This document shows, in pieces, positions 50,556 through 59,467 of a stretch of 63,841 bases of DNA. This DNA comes from Rhodospirillaceae bacterium. GTDB taxonomy: Bacteria > Pseudomonadota > Alphaproteobacteria > DSM-16000 > Inquilinaceae. Positions within the stretch are counted from its first letter, which is position 1. The number at the start of each line of letters is the position of its first letter. Under the pieces are notes generated by a model, which saw nothing but the letters and a program-made list of their open reading frames with translations, had not been told where the DNA came from and did not search any database. Both the position numbers and the translations under genes were made by a program. Location of the stretch: assembly GCA_020638595.1 (NCBI GenBank), contig JACKIG010000019.1, positions 1 to 63,841 of the forward strand, in the 5' to 3' direction.

Positions 50556-51392
50556 GTGCGAACGGTGGACCCCGACATTCGCGACAGGCTGGCGCAGCTC
50601 GGTGCTGCCGGCGACGACGACATCCCGCTGGCGGATGCGGCGCTGGCGTTCGCGGCGCTCGACCGGCCGATGACGCCGTTGCAGCGCTACCGCGATCACC
50701 TGGACCAGCTGGCCCGCGAGGTGGCGGCCCTGCAGGCCGCCGGCACCGGCGCGCCGCAGGCGCTGAGCACCGTCATCGCCGAGCATCATGGCTACGGCGG
50801 CGACACGCTGACCTATGACGATTTGCAGAACGCCAGCCTGATCCGCGTGATCGACCGGCGCAAGGGCCTGCCGGTGGCGCTGGGCATCATCTACATGGAC
50901 GTCGGCCTGGCCCAGGGCTGGCAGATGACGGGCCTGAACTTCCCCGGCCACTTCCTGGTCCGGCTGGACGACGGTGGCGAACGCCACATCGTCGACGCGT
51001 TCCACGGCGGCCGGATCCGCCGGCCGGACGAACTGCGCGACCTGTTGAAGACGGTGGCGGGCAAGGACGCGGAACTGTCGCCGGAACACTTCGCCCCGGT
51101 CAGCCGGCGCGAGGTCCTGCTGCGCCTGCAGAACAACATCAAGCTGAGGCACTTGCGCCAGCAGCGTCTGGATGATGCACTGGCGGTCATCGATGCCATG
51201 TCCCTGATTGCACCGGACGAGCCATGGCTTTGGCGGGAATGCGGGCTTCTGAACGCCCATCTGGGCAATCGCAGCGCTGCCATATCGGCGCTGGAGCGGT
51301 TCCGCACCCAGGCGGCCGCCCGCGGTCTTGCCGACCGCTGGCTGCATGAGGCCGCCGTCCTGGTGCAGCAGATGAAGCAGAGCCTGAATTGA
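50556..51392 (+). CDS. SirB1-family protein (transglutaminase-like + TPR)
   Basis: 278 residues from GTG 50556; GTG 50565 would remove three residues. The transglutaminase-like core shows YDDLQNASLIRVIDRRKGLP, VALGIIYMDVGLAQGW, GLNFPGHFLVRL (with the His expected in the fold) and HIVDAFHGGRI; the Cys usual in true transglutaminases is not evident. The C-terminal third is TPR-like (RQQRLDDALAVIDAM, WRECGLLNAHLGNRSAA). SirB1 proteins have no settled function. It follows the BON lipoprotein gene by 28 bases and precedes gshB. Confidence 0.87.
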   Translation: MRTVDPDIRDRLAQLGAAGDDDIPLADAALAFAALDRPMTPLQRYRDHLDQLAREVAALQAAGTGAPQALSTVIAEHHGYGGDTLTYDDLQNASLIRVIDRRKGLPVALGIIYMDVGLAQGWQMTGLNFPGHFLVRLDDGGERHIVDAFHGGRIRRPDELRDLLKTVAGKDAELSPEHFAPVSRREVLLRLQNNIKLRHLRQQRLDDALAVIDAMSLIAPDEPWLWRECGLLNAHLGNRSAAISALERFRTQAAARGLADRWLHEAAVLVQQMKQSLN

Positions 51393-51429
51393 CCCGCCAG
51401 CCGGCCCCCCCGAAACAAGAGACCCCAAG

Positions 51430-52380
<951 letters not shown>

Positions 52381-52449
52381 CGGCCGCCCTTCGCGGGTGT
52401 TCGTTCGCGCGGCCGATCGGCTGGGGCGCGCGGGCGTGCCCCGTCGGCG

Positions 52450-53070
52450 CTATTCCGCCTGCGCCTCTGCAACGAAAAGCGTCAGGATGACCACCTGCGG
52501 CAGCACCTGCACGGTCATCACCGCGTCCGGCGGGAAGCCTTCCGTCGAGATCCGCACCATTTCCGTTCCGGTGATCGGCATGCCGTTGCCGTCGCCCAGT
52601 TCCATACCCACGATCGGCCCGCCGGCACTGACCAGGGCGACCCCGTCGCCCAGGACCCGGCCGACTTCTGCGCGCGCCAGGTCCGTCAGGCCGGCCGGGC
52701 TTTCGGCCAGGCCGACGACCTGAAGCATGCACTGGACGGTGCGCCCGCCGTCGAACCGGTTCACCTGCGTCATCAGGAAGGCCGGGCCGCCATCGGGGTC
52801 GATATCGGGCATTTCCAGCGTGGAATGGCGGATACGCCCGTCCAGGGACTGGCCGATGCCGCCCCCCGCACCGCCCCCCGCATTGCCCAGACCGGTCGCA
52901 TAGGTGGCGGGATCGGCGGACGCGACGACGGGCGGGCACGTCTCGGCGAAGCGGTCCCAGATCGTCCGGGCGCTCGGGGATGTCTCGGCGGCTGCCGGCG
53001 CTGCGACTAGCGTGGCCAGGACCAGGCCTGCGGCCAGCGCGGACAGGGCCGTGGGGGTGGGCTTGGGCAT
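52450..53070 (-). CDS. Secreted protein of unknown function
   Basis: 206 residues from ATG 53070 with AAAAGGAAA upstream. A signal peptide (LSALAAGLVLATLVAAPAAA, cleaved at Ala-x-Ala) precedes a mature domain with two Cys (WDRFAETCPPVV and RTVQCMLQVVG) that could form a disulfide, a Gly-rich stretch (GLGNAGGGAGGGIG) and a beta-rich C terminus ending VQVLPQVVILTLFVAE. No family is recognised. It is convergent with gshB (69 bases) and stands alone. Confidence 0.7.
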   Translation of the reverse strand: MPKPTPTALSALAAGLVLATLVAAPAAAETSPSARTIWDRFAETCPPVVASADPATYATGLGNAGGGAGGGIGQSLDGRIRHSTLEMPDIDPDGGPAFLMTQVNRFDGGRTVQCMLQVVGLAESPAGLTDLARAEVGRVLGDGVALVSAGGPIVGMELGDGNGMPITGTEMVRISTEGFPPDAVMTVQVLPQVVILTLFVAEAQAE

Positions 53071-53239
53071 CGCGATTTCCTTTTGCCGTTGGGCGGTCGC
53101 CCCCGGTCCCGGAGGCCTACCGGATACCGACGCCGCGGCCAAGAGCGACAGCACAAGTGTGGCAGCGCCAAGACGCCCTTGCGCGGGCGCAGCACCGGCC
53201 TGCCCGGCACCACGGCCCGACGGGAGCCCCGGCCCGGGG

Positions 53240-54757
53240 CTATGGGGTCACGGCGACCAGACGGCCTTCCACCGTGGGCGCGATTTCGCCGGCGGCGGCG
53301 ATGTAGTCCATCACCTGGCTGGCCATGAATTCCCCGGATGTCGGGTCGATGATGATGCGGCCCGACTGGAACGCCGTATAGCCGTCGCCGCCGCGTGCCA
53401 TGTAGTCGTTGGTGGCCACCAGATAGGTCGCCGCCGGGTCCAACGGCGCATCGCCGACAGTCACCGCGACCACGCGCTGGCCCGCCGGCCAGCCGGGGGC
53501 GTATTCGACGGTCATGCCGGAGACATGGGGGAAGCGTCCGGCCACATCCTCCAGGCCGCTGAAGCCGTTTTCCAGCGCGGCAACCACGTCGGCGCCGGTC
53601 AGCTCCATAAGCACGGTGCGGTTGCCGAAGGGCAGCTCTTCCTGGATGTCGCGGCGCGTCAGCACGGTCCCCGCGGGATACTCGCGGTCCGCCCGGATGC
53701 CGCCGCCGTTGGTGATGGCGATGTCGGCGCCGACGGCAGCGCGCATGGCGTCGGCGACCAGGCTGCCGAACGCATTCTCCGCCGTGCGCAGGCTTTGGCG
53801 GCGGCTGTCCAGCGCCGTTGCGGTGGTGCCGATCTCCACCCCCAGCTCTTCGTCGAGCAGCGCCTCATAGACGGCGACGGCCGCGGTGATCGTCGCGTCC
53901 GGTTCGACATCCAGCGTGTTGACCACGTCGTAGGACGCGTGCCAGACGACCTTGCCGTCGGCGTCACGGTCCAGCGTCAGGTCGATGACGGTGACGAGAT
54001 CGGCCTGGCTGTTGGATTCCACGAAGGCCGTCGCACCGAACCATTTGATGCGCAGGTCATGGTCGTCGCCGCCGAGGATCAGCGGCATCGCGGCCTGGGC
54101 GATCAGGCGATCGTCCTCCGACATCGTGGTGTGGGCCAGGGCGATGACGAAATCCGCCCCTTGGGCCTCCAGCTCGGCCGCCTGTTCGGCGGCCACCTCG
54201 TTGACGTCGCGGAAGGTCACGGGCGCCGGGCTGGAGCGTTCCGCCGTCGTCGGCGTCGTCAGCCCGAACACGCCGATGGTCCAATCGTCGAAGGTGAAGG
54301 TCGTATTGGCCAGCACACCCTCGGGCAGGCCGCCGCCGGGGGCGACCGAATTGGCCGACAGCACCGGGAACTCCGCCTCGGCCACGCGCTCCACCATCAC
54401 GTCGGGGCCGAAATCGTATTCGTGGTTGCCCAGGGTCATCACGTCGATGCCGACCTGGTTCAAGAGTTCGATGAAATGCGCCCCCCGATCGATGCCGGAC
54501 AGCAGCGAGGGCGAGATGGTGTCACCGCCATGGGTGATCAGCACATGCTCGGCGCCCTCGCGCGCCTGCGCGATGACCGTGGCCAGCTTCGGCAGGCCGC
54601 CGCGGCCGTCGTCGTCGGCCATGCGGTCGATGTCGTTGAAATGGACGATGCGCAGGTGCAGCGGCTCGGCCTCGGCGGCGCCGGCGGCAAGCACGGTCGC
54701 GGCAAGCAGCCATCCGGCAAGGGCCGGCAGGCGGCGGGCGTTCGGGAACAACGGCAT
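53240..54757 (-). CDS. Periplasmic bifunctional 5'-nucleotidase / metallophosphatase (UshA-like)
   Basis: 505 residues from ATG 54757 with GGAGAG upstream. After a signal peptide (WLLAATVLAAGAAEA), the calcineurin-type domain has IVHFNDIDRM, ITHGGDTISPS, TLGNHEYDFGPDVM and LILGGDDHD, giving the dinuclear metal ligands. The C-terminal 5'-nucleotidase domain (about 300-505) shows FGSLVADAMRAAV, ITNGGGIRAD, LPFGNRTVLMELTG and the adenine-stacking region ATNDYMARGGDGYTAF. It hydrolyses nucleotides or UDP-sugars in the periplasm. A 17-base GC palindrome (53225-53241) overlaps the stop codon and may act as terminator. Upstream open frame to 55963 is antisense and not used. Confidence 0.9.
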   Translation of the reverse strand: MPLFPNARRLPALAGWLLAATVLAAGAAEAEPLHLRIVHFNDIDRMADDDGRGGLPKLATVIAQAREGAEHVLITHGGDTISPSLLSGIDRGAHFIELLNQVGIDVMTLGNHEYDFGPDVMVERVAEAEFPVLSANSVAPGGGLPEGVLANTTFTFDDWTIGVFGLTTPTTAERSSPAPVTFRDVNEVAAEQAAELEAQGADFVIALAHTTMSEDDRLIAQAAMPLILGGDDHDLRIKWFGATAFVESNSQADLVTVIDLTLDRDADGKVVWHASYDVVNTLDVEPDATITAAVAVYEALLDEELGVEIGTTATALDSRRQSLRTAENAFGSLVADAMRAAVGADIAITNGGGIRADREYPAGTVLTRRDIQEELPFGNRTVLMELTGADVVAALENGFSGLEDVAGRFPHVSGMTVEYAPGWPAGQRVVAVTVGDAPLDPAATYLVATNDYMARGGDGYTAFQSGRIIIDPTSGEFMASQVMDYIAAAGEIAPTVEGRLVAVTP

Positions 54758-55084
54758 CGGGACTCTCCGTAGCTGGGCGATTCCGGTGGGCCAACGGTCC
54801 AGTTTCCGTTCTCTGCCGGCCGACGGCAACAGCCGCGGAGGGGGGCAGGGCCTTTCCGGCTGCACATGGGCGTGAAAGAGCGCCGCTGTCGGGACTCCGA
54901 CATTCCGGCGCATCGCCTGTCGGCTTTCCGGCAAAGCCGGCGCCCGCGCCCCTGTGCAGGTGCAGCAGAATCGGGCCGGCCGGGCCTTGGCGCGGATCTT
55001 GCTGCATGGCCGGGCAAGCGACCGGGCCCCGCGGCGGCGCGCCGTGATGCCCGGCCCCAGGGGCGCGCAGCAGGAGCAAGATCC

Positions 55085-55984
55085 ATGGCCAATGTCACCT
55101 TTTCCTCCCCCGTGATGGCGAACAACGTCACCGTCTATGCCGTCGCCGGGCACCGCGGCACCATCCTGTCGGTCGCCAAGGCGCATCGCATCCCCATCCC
55201 GTTCGACTGCGGCGACGGCGAATGCGGGTCGTGCGTGGTGCAGGTCAAGCACCTGTCGGGCGACGGCGTGAAATACGGCATCGCGTTGACCGAGAAGGAA
55301 AAGGAGATGCTGCGCCAACTGGGCAAGATCACGCCCGACGAGATCGAGAATGCGGAGGTCAACGACATGCCGCCGCCCTATCGGTTGGCGTGTCAGTGCT
55401 TCATCCGCGATGAGGACATCATGGTCACGTTCGAAGGCGACCAGACCATGCCCGGACGCAAGCCCCGGATGTCCATCGCCGCCGCGATCTTCAAGGGCGG
55501 GCAGGAGATCCGCTCCGTCGACCAGTTCATCGCCTATGCCATCAAGGTGGAGGAGGAGGCGGCCATCCATTTCGACGAACTGGGGGCCGCCATGGAGGCC
55601 GTGGGCAATACCGAGGTGGCCGATCTGTTCCGCCAGTTCGCCGGCTATTCCCGCCTGCACTATGAAGAGGCCAAATCCCTGGCCGGCACCGCGGACCTGG
55701 CCGCCCTGATGCCCGGCGACCATGTCTGGCCGGACCTGGTGACGCCCGAGCGCACGGCGCTGTGGGCCGGCGACCCCGACCTGTCGCGCCTGGACGCGCT
55801 GAAGGCGGCCCTGCAAGGCGAACTGCTGGGGTTCGAGTTCTACCACCACATCGCCGAAACCTCCCCCGACCCCAAGATCCGCAGCATGGCCAAGGAATTC
55901 GTGAAGGAGGAGGGCGAGCACGTCGCCATCCTGGAGCGCTGGATCGAGCGCGAATGGGCGCAACGCAGGTCGGCGGCGGAATAG
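55085..55984 (+). CDS. Fusion: [2Fe-2S] ferredoxin + ferritin/rubrerythrin-like di-iron domain
   Basis: 299 residues from ATG 55085 with AGGAG eight bases upstream. Residues 10-110 are a plant-type ferredoxin: FDCGDGECGSC (Cys42, Cys47, Cys50) and LACQC (Cys103 or Cys105) as the fourth ligand. After a short linker, about 130-299 form a ferritin-like helical bundle: AIKVEEEAAIHFDELGAAME, YSRLHYEEAKSLA, LQGELLGFEFYHHIAE and FVKEEGEHVAILERWIE, supplying Glu and E-x-x-H iron ligands. A tethered ferredoxin would deliver electrons directly to the di-iron site, for peroxide reduction or iron handling. Fusions of this kind occur in diazotrophs, but no nif genes are in this window. Confidence 0.85.
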   Translation: MANVTFSSPVMANNVTVYAVAGHRGTILSVAKAHRIPIPFDCGDGECGSCVVQVKHLSGDGVKYGIALTEKEKEMLRQLGKITPDEIENAEVNDMPPPYRLACQCFIRDEDIMVTFEGDQTMPGRKPRMSIAAAIFKGGQEIRSVDQFIAYAIKVEEEAAIHFDELGAAMEAVGNTEVADLFRQFAGYSRLHYEEAKSLAGTADLAALMPGDHVWPDLVTPERTALWAGDPDLSRLDALKAALQGELLGFEFYHHIAETSPDPKIRSMAKEFVKEEGEHVAILERWIEREWAQRRSAAE

Positions 55985-56008
55985 GCCGCGGCCCGGGAAC
56001 CGGGCGCG

Positions 56009-56719
56009 TCAGTCCAGCCGCGCGCCGAACGCCTCGCGGAAGACCTGCTGGCCCTTCGGCGTGACGGCGACGGCGCGCGTGCCGTCCAGCCGGCGTGTCC
56101 AGCCCTGGGCCAGGCTGTGGGCGCACAGCGCGGCGCCGACCATGCCGGCCAGGTGCGGGCGCCGCTCGCTCCAGTCCAGGCAGGGACGGCACAGCACGCG
56201 GCCCGACACCCGGGTGCGCCTTGCCAGCATCGGGGCGGTGTCGATGCCGATGCCGGCCAGGAACGCCAGGCCCGGTTCGGTCAGCAGTCCGGCTTCGCCG
56301 TCGATCTCCACATGGCCGCTCGCGATCATGGCATCGGCCAAGCCCACGCCCAGCCGGCCGGCGAAGTGGTCGTAGCAGGTACGGCCGCGGCGCAGCGCCT
56401 CGTCCTTCGGGCCGACGGTGAACCTGCGGCGGTCGGGTGCCAGGTCGGCCGCCACCTGCATGATGCTCTCCACCATCCGCGCCACCGACGGGGCCGCCAG
56501 GCGGTGATAGCGGTGCCGCCCCTGCTTCTCGATGCTCAAGAGACCCGCGGCCGTCATCCGGCCAAGATGGCCGCTGGCCGTCTGCGGCGTAATGCCGGCG
56601 ACACGCGCCAGTTCCGTCGCCGTCAGCGCGCGGCCGTCCATCAAGGCGTGCAGCATGCAGGCCCGCGCCGGATCGCCCGCCAGCGCCGCCACTTCGGCGA
56701 ACAACGCGTTGCTGACCAT
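56009..56719 (-). CDS. ArsR-type winged-helix regulator with C-terminal domain
   Basis: 236 residues from ATG 56719 with GGGAGAA upstream. The first ~90 residues are an ArsR HTH: FAEVAALAGDPARACMLHAL, LTATELARVAGITPQTASGH, LGRMTAAGLLSIEKQGRHRY. The C-terminal ~140 residues (RRGRTCYDHFAGRLGVGLAD, the RVLCRPCLDWSERRPHLAG stretch with a C-x2-C) form the larger domain of two-domain ArsR-like proteins found in proteobacteria. The Cys pair could be a metal or redox site; this is inferred. It is divergent from the DUF1127 gene (105 bases) and convergent with the ferredoxin-ferritin gene (24 bases). Confidence 0.87.
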   Translation of the reverse strand: MVSNALFAEVAALAGDPARACMLHALMDGRALTATELARVAGITPQTASGHLGRMTAAGLLSIEKQGRHRYHRLAAPSVARMVESIMQVAADLAPDRRRFTVGPKDEALRRGRTCYDHFAGRLGVGLADAMIASGHVEIDGEAGLLTEPGLAFLAGIGIDTAPMLARRTRVSGRVLCRPCLDWSERRPHLAGMVGAALCAHSLAQGWTRRLDGTRAVAVTPKGQQVFREAFGARLD

Positions 56720-56824
56720 TGCCGTTCTCCCGCAATCGTCCCGGCAGTCTACGCCCGGGCCGGCGGCCATGCTTCGGCCGCCACCGTAACATCCGCCGGC
56801 CGATCCGCCGCAGGGTGCCGGCCC

Positions 56825-57010
56825 ATGAGCCCCTGGCACGCATTCCTCTCCGGCCTCGGTCGCGCCTGCGCGGCCCTGGCACGGACCTGGTGGCGCCGCG
56901 CGACGACGCGCCGTGCGCTGCGGAACCTGGACGCCCGCCTGCTGGCGGATATCGGGCGGACCGAGGCCGAACGCCGCCGCGAATGCGCCAAGCGCTTCTG
57001 GCAAGGCTGA
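56825..57010 (+). CDS. DUF1127 small basic protein
   Basis: 61 residues from ATG 56825. The pattern TRRALRNLDARLLADIGRTE followed by AERRRECAKRFW is the DUF1127 signature (R-x2-L-x-x-L-D-x-R-L-L-x-D-I-G). The N-terminal half is hydrophobic and Arg/Trp-rich. It is head-to-head with the ArsR-type regulator, a likely controller. A second DUF1127 protein is encoded at 23597-23818. Confidence 0.82.
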   Translation: MSPWHAFLSGLGRACAALARTWWRRATTRRALRNLDARLLADIGRTEAERRRECAKRFWQG

Positions 57011-57124
57011 CCGCGGCCCCCCGGGTTCAAGACTTCAGCGCACGGTTGCACGGATGAACGGAATATTATCATTCCTGTGCTATTTCCGTACCCGTCCGGA
57101 AAGGAGAGGCAGGGGGACGCGGGG

Positions 57125-58801
57125 ATGAGCGGCATGGGGCGCCGGCTGCAAACCGGGCTCATGAGCCTGGTGATGATGGCCCAGGCCGCCGCGGCGGCTG
57201 CCGACCCGCCACCGGCGGACGCACCGGCGGCAACGGCCGGGCTGGACCCGGCCTGCGCCGCCCAGCTGGACGGCAAGATCCCACCGGCCGACCCGCTGGC
57301 GGTGCATGCGCTGGCGACCTGGCAGACCACCCGTGTCGACGGCGGCGGCGGGCGCGATACCTATCGGCTGCGGGGGCCGGACACGTTCCTTTTCGACGGC
57401 GTCGGCGTCGTGTCGATCGAGCGCATCGCCATCGACAACGGGCTGTTCGACACGGTTGCCGTTCTCGAGCCGCTGTTCGCGACGACCGAAGACGGAGAGG
57501 TGGAGATCGACGCCGACTGGTTCGACACGGTCATCCTGGATCCGGGCCTGGACTGGCGGCGCTCCCTGGACGTCGGCGGTGCCGATCTGGTGGTTGAGGC
57601 CGAGGCCGGACAGGCGACGTGGCGGGTGTTCGCCCCCTTCGACGTCCACCTTGTGACGGCCCCGGCCGGGGCGGTTCTCACGACCGCCGCCTGGGACGCG
57701 GGTGCCGGCCCCTCCGATGCCGGCCCTGCGTGGCAAGGCGTGGCCGTGGGGCAGGTCGGCACCCGCCCGGGCCTGCGCTGGACCGCTGCCGGCGGTCTGG
57801 ATCTGGAGGTTCCCCCCGGGGTCGGCGCCGACGGGCCGGTCGTGGTCGACATCCGCAATGCCGCCGCCAACCGGCTGCGGCTGGACCTGCGGATGCTGGC
57901 GGGCCTGTCCGGCGGGACGCTGGCGGTCGACGCCGACCCGCAGGACCGGCTGGAGCTGTTGCAGCCGGCCTGCTGGTCGGCCCCGGACACGCCCACATCG
58001 GCCGAAGGCCGCGTGCTGCTGCGCACCCTACCGACCCTGCTGGACGGCATCGCGCTGGTCGGGCAGCCGAGCCTGCTGCCGGCCGCCCCGCCTGAAGGCC
58101 CCCGGCCGGTGCGCATGCGGGCCGACGGGGCCGGCTTCTATCATCTGAGCGCGGATTTGAGCCATATCGTCGGCGAGATCGACCTGCGCGACGGGGTGGC
58201 CACGACCTTGATGATCCGCCTGGGCGGCCACCTGGCCACGGACCGGCCCATCCCGGTCAGCGGCGATGCCGGGCTGGATGCCGTCTGGCTGGATGGTTCC
58301 GCCGGCTGGGTGCTCAAGCGCCGGGGCGGCGCCGTTGCCGCCACGGTCCCCGCCAGGCGCGGCCGGGCCGTCACCCTGCAGTTCGGGGCCGGCCTGCGCC
58401 TGGCCGTGCTGCCGGCGCCGCCGTACCTGACCGACCCCCGCCTCGCGCAGGTCGGCCACTATCCGGCCATGCCGGATGAAACCATGGGGGCGCCCGGCCT
58501 GTACCTGCCCCGGGGCGGCTTCGTTCGCCTTTCGCCCACGCAGTTGGCCGGGCTGGCGGAGATCGACCTGACCAACGGCATCGCCAACGTGTTCGATCTC
58601 GACCCCGCTGCCCTTGCGGGGGCCGCGCCGCGGTTGATGATCCAAGGCGATATCGGGCTGGATATCGTCCGCGCCCCCGGCCTGGCCCCGATCGGCAACC
58701 ACCGCCCCGTCGTCGGCGGCACGGCCGTGTTCGGCATGCCCGCGGGATCCCCGGCGGAAGCAGCGCGCGTCATCGTGCGCGGGCTGTCGGTGACGAACTA
58801 G
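57125..58801 (+). CDS. Secreted protein with divergent RTX-adhesin-like repeat units
   Basis: 558 residues from ATG 57125 (16 further open codons upstream are unlikely). A signal peptide (LMSLVMMAQAAAAAA) is followed by a beta-rich protein. At about residues 97, 239, 350 and 477 related units recur, with the theme [DL]-x-N/D-G-x-A-x-x-L followed by V-x-[GD]-D-x-x-[LD]-x-V-x-L and a Trp: VVDIRNAAANRLRLDLRMLA, EIDLRDGVATTLMIR, EIDLTNGIANVFDLDPAALA, FDTVILDPGLDW, IPVSGDAGLDAVWLDGSAGW. Similar motifs are scattered through large alphaproteobacterial adhesins and RTX proteins. No calcium-binding nonapeptides and no catalytic motif are seen. Function unknown. Confidence 0.65.
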   Translation: MSGMGRRLQTGLMSLVMMAQAAAAAADPPPADAPAATAGLDPACAAQLDGKIPPADPLAVHALATWQTTRVDGGGGRDTYRLRGPDTFLFDGVGVVSIERIAIDNGLFDTVAVLEPLFATTEDGEVEIDADWFDTVILDPGLDWRRSLDVGGADLVVEAEAGQATWRVFAPFDVHLVTAPAGAVLTTAAWDAGAGPSDAGPAWQGVAVGQVGTRPGLRWTAAGGLDLEVPPGVGADGPVVVDIRNAAANRLRLDLRMLAGLSGGTLAVDADPQDRLELLQPACWSAPDTPTSAEGRVLLRTLPTLLDGIALVGQPSLLPAAPPEGPRPVRMRADGAGFYHLSADLSHIVGEIDLRDGVATTLMIRLGGHLATDRPIPVSGDAGLDAVWLDGSAGWVLKRRGGAVAATVPARRGRAVTLQFGAGLRLAVLPAPPYLTDPRLAQVGHYPAMPDETMGAPGLYLPRGGFVRLSPTQLAGLAEIDLTNGIANVFDLDPAALAGAAPRLMIQGDIGLDIVRAPGLAPIGNHRPVVGGTAVFGMPAGSPAEAARVIVRGLSVTN

Positions 58802-58912
58802 ACCGACGGGGGTTGCGTCGGGTTCCGGCTTCGCCTCGACGCCTGCCGACCGGGAAGGCGTCGGTCAGCCAAGCACCGGCGCGAGGTGACGATGCACCGT
58901 CGGCCGCGATCC

Positions 58913-59305
58913 CTACCGTGTCAGTCCCACGTCGCGGCGGGCGCCGGAGATGGTGACGGTGAAGCCGGCGATGACGTCGACCAGCGTCATCACCGTCAGG
59001 ATCAGGAATGTCGCGGTGCCCATCGCCGGCAGCAGCAGGAATTCCACCAGGGCGACGATGAACAGCGCGATCGACAGCAGGTGGTCGATGATCGAGACCA
59101 CCCCGGTGCGCGTCGACTTGAAGATCTCAAGATAGAGCAGCACAAGACCCACCAGGATCAGGACCTCGCCCAGCGTCATGACGAAGGGCGTGCCGCCCGG
59201 CAGCGTCAGCGAAACCATGGTGCCGGTCATGGGCGTGCCGGTGATCAGCGCCAGCACGTTGTAGGCACCGATCACGAAGATCAGCAGCGGGATGTTGGCA
59301 AGCAT
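58913..59305 (-). CDS. Small polytopic membrane protein
   Basis: 130 residues from ATG 59305 (MLANIPLLIFVIGAYNVLAL). Four hydrophobic segments: about 3-22, 42-60 (LGEVLILVGLVLLYLEIF), 70-92 and 98-118 (GTATFLILTVMTLVDVIAGF). The segment EIFKSTRTGVVSIIDHLLS between helices two and three recurs in a family of small alphaproteobacterial inner-membrane proteins whose function is unknown. It stands alone, convergent with the secreted repeat protein and divergent from the M19 dipeptidase gene. Confidence 0.72.
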   Translation of the reverse strand: MLANIPLLIFVIGAYNVLALITGTPMTGTMVSLTLPGGTPFVMTLGEVLILVGLVLLYLEIFKSTRTGVVSIIDHLLSIALFIVALVEFLLLPAMGTATFLILTVMTLVDVIAGFTVTISGARRDVGLTR

Positions 59306-59467
59306 GGAAGCGGGCCTCATGTCATGCGGGTGGGCGGCGCGATCGGCCGCGGGTCCGGCTGCGCATCCTACAGACCCGACCGGCGGCGGGTCGAGGCCGA
59401 CCGCGGCAATGGTGCATGCGGCCGCCGCGGGCTACCATCCGCCGACCGAGCGACGGAGGATACCGAG

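Noticed and set aside
54758..55963. Upstream extension of the 5'-nucleotidase frame to 907 residues
   Set aside because: It is antisense to the ferredoxin-ferritin gene; the signal peptide and ribosome-binding site fix the start at 54757.
58886..59467. Upstream extension of the M19 dipeptidase frame
   Set aside because: It is antisense to the small membrane protein gene and has Gln/Arg/His-rich shadow composition.
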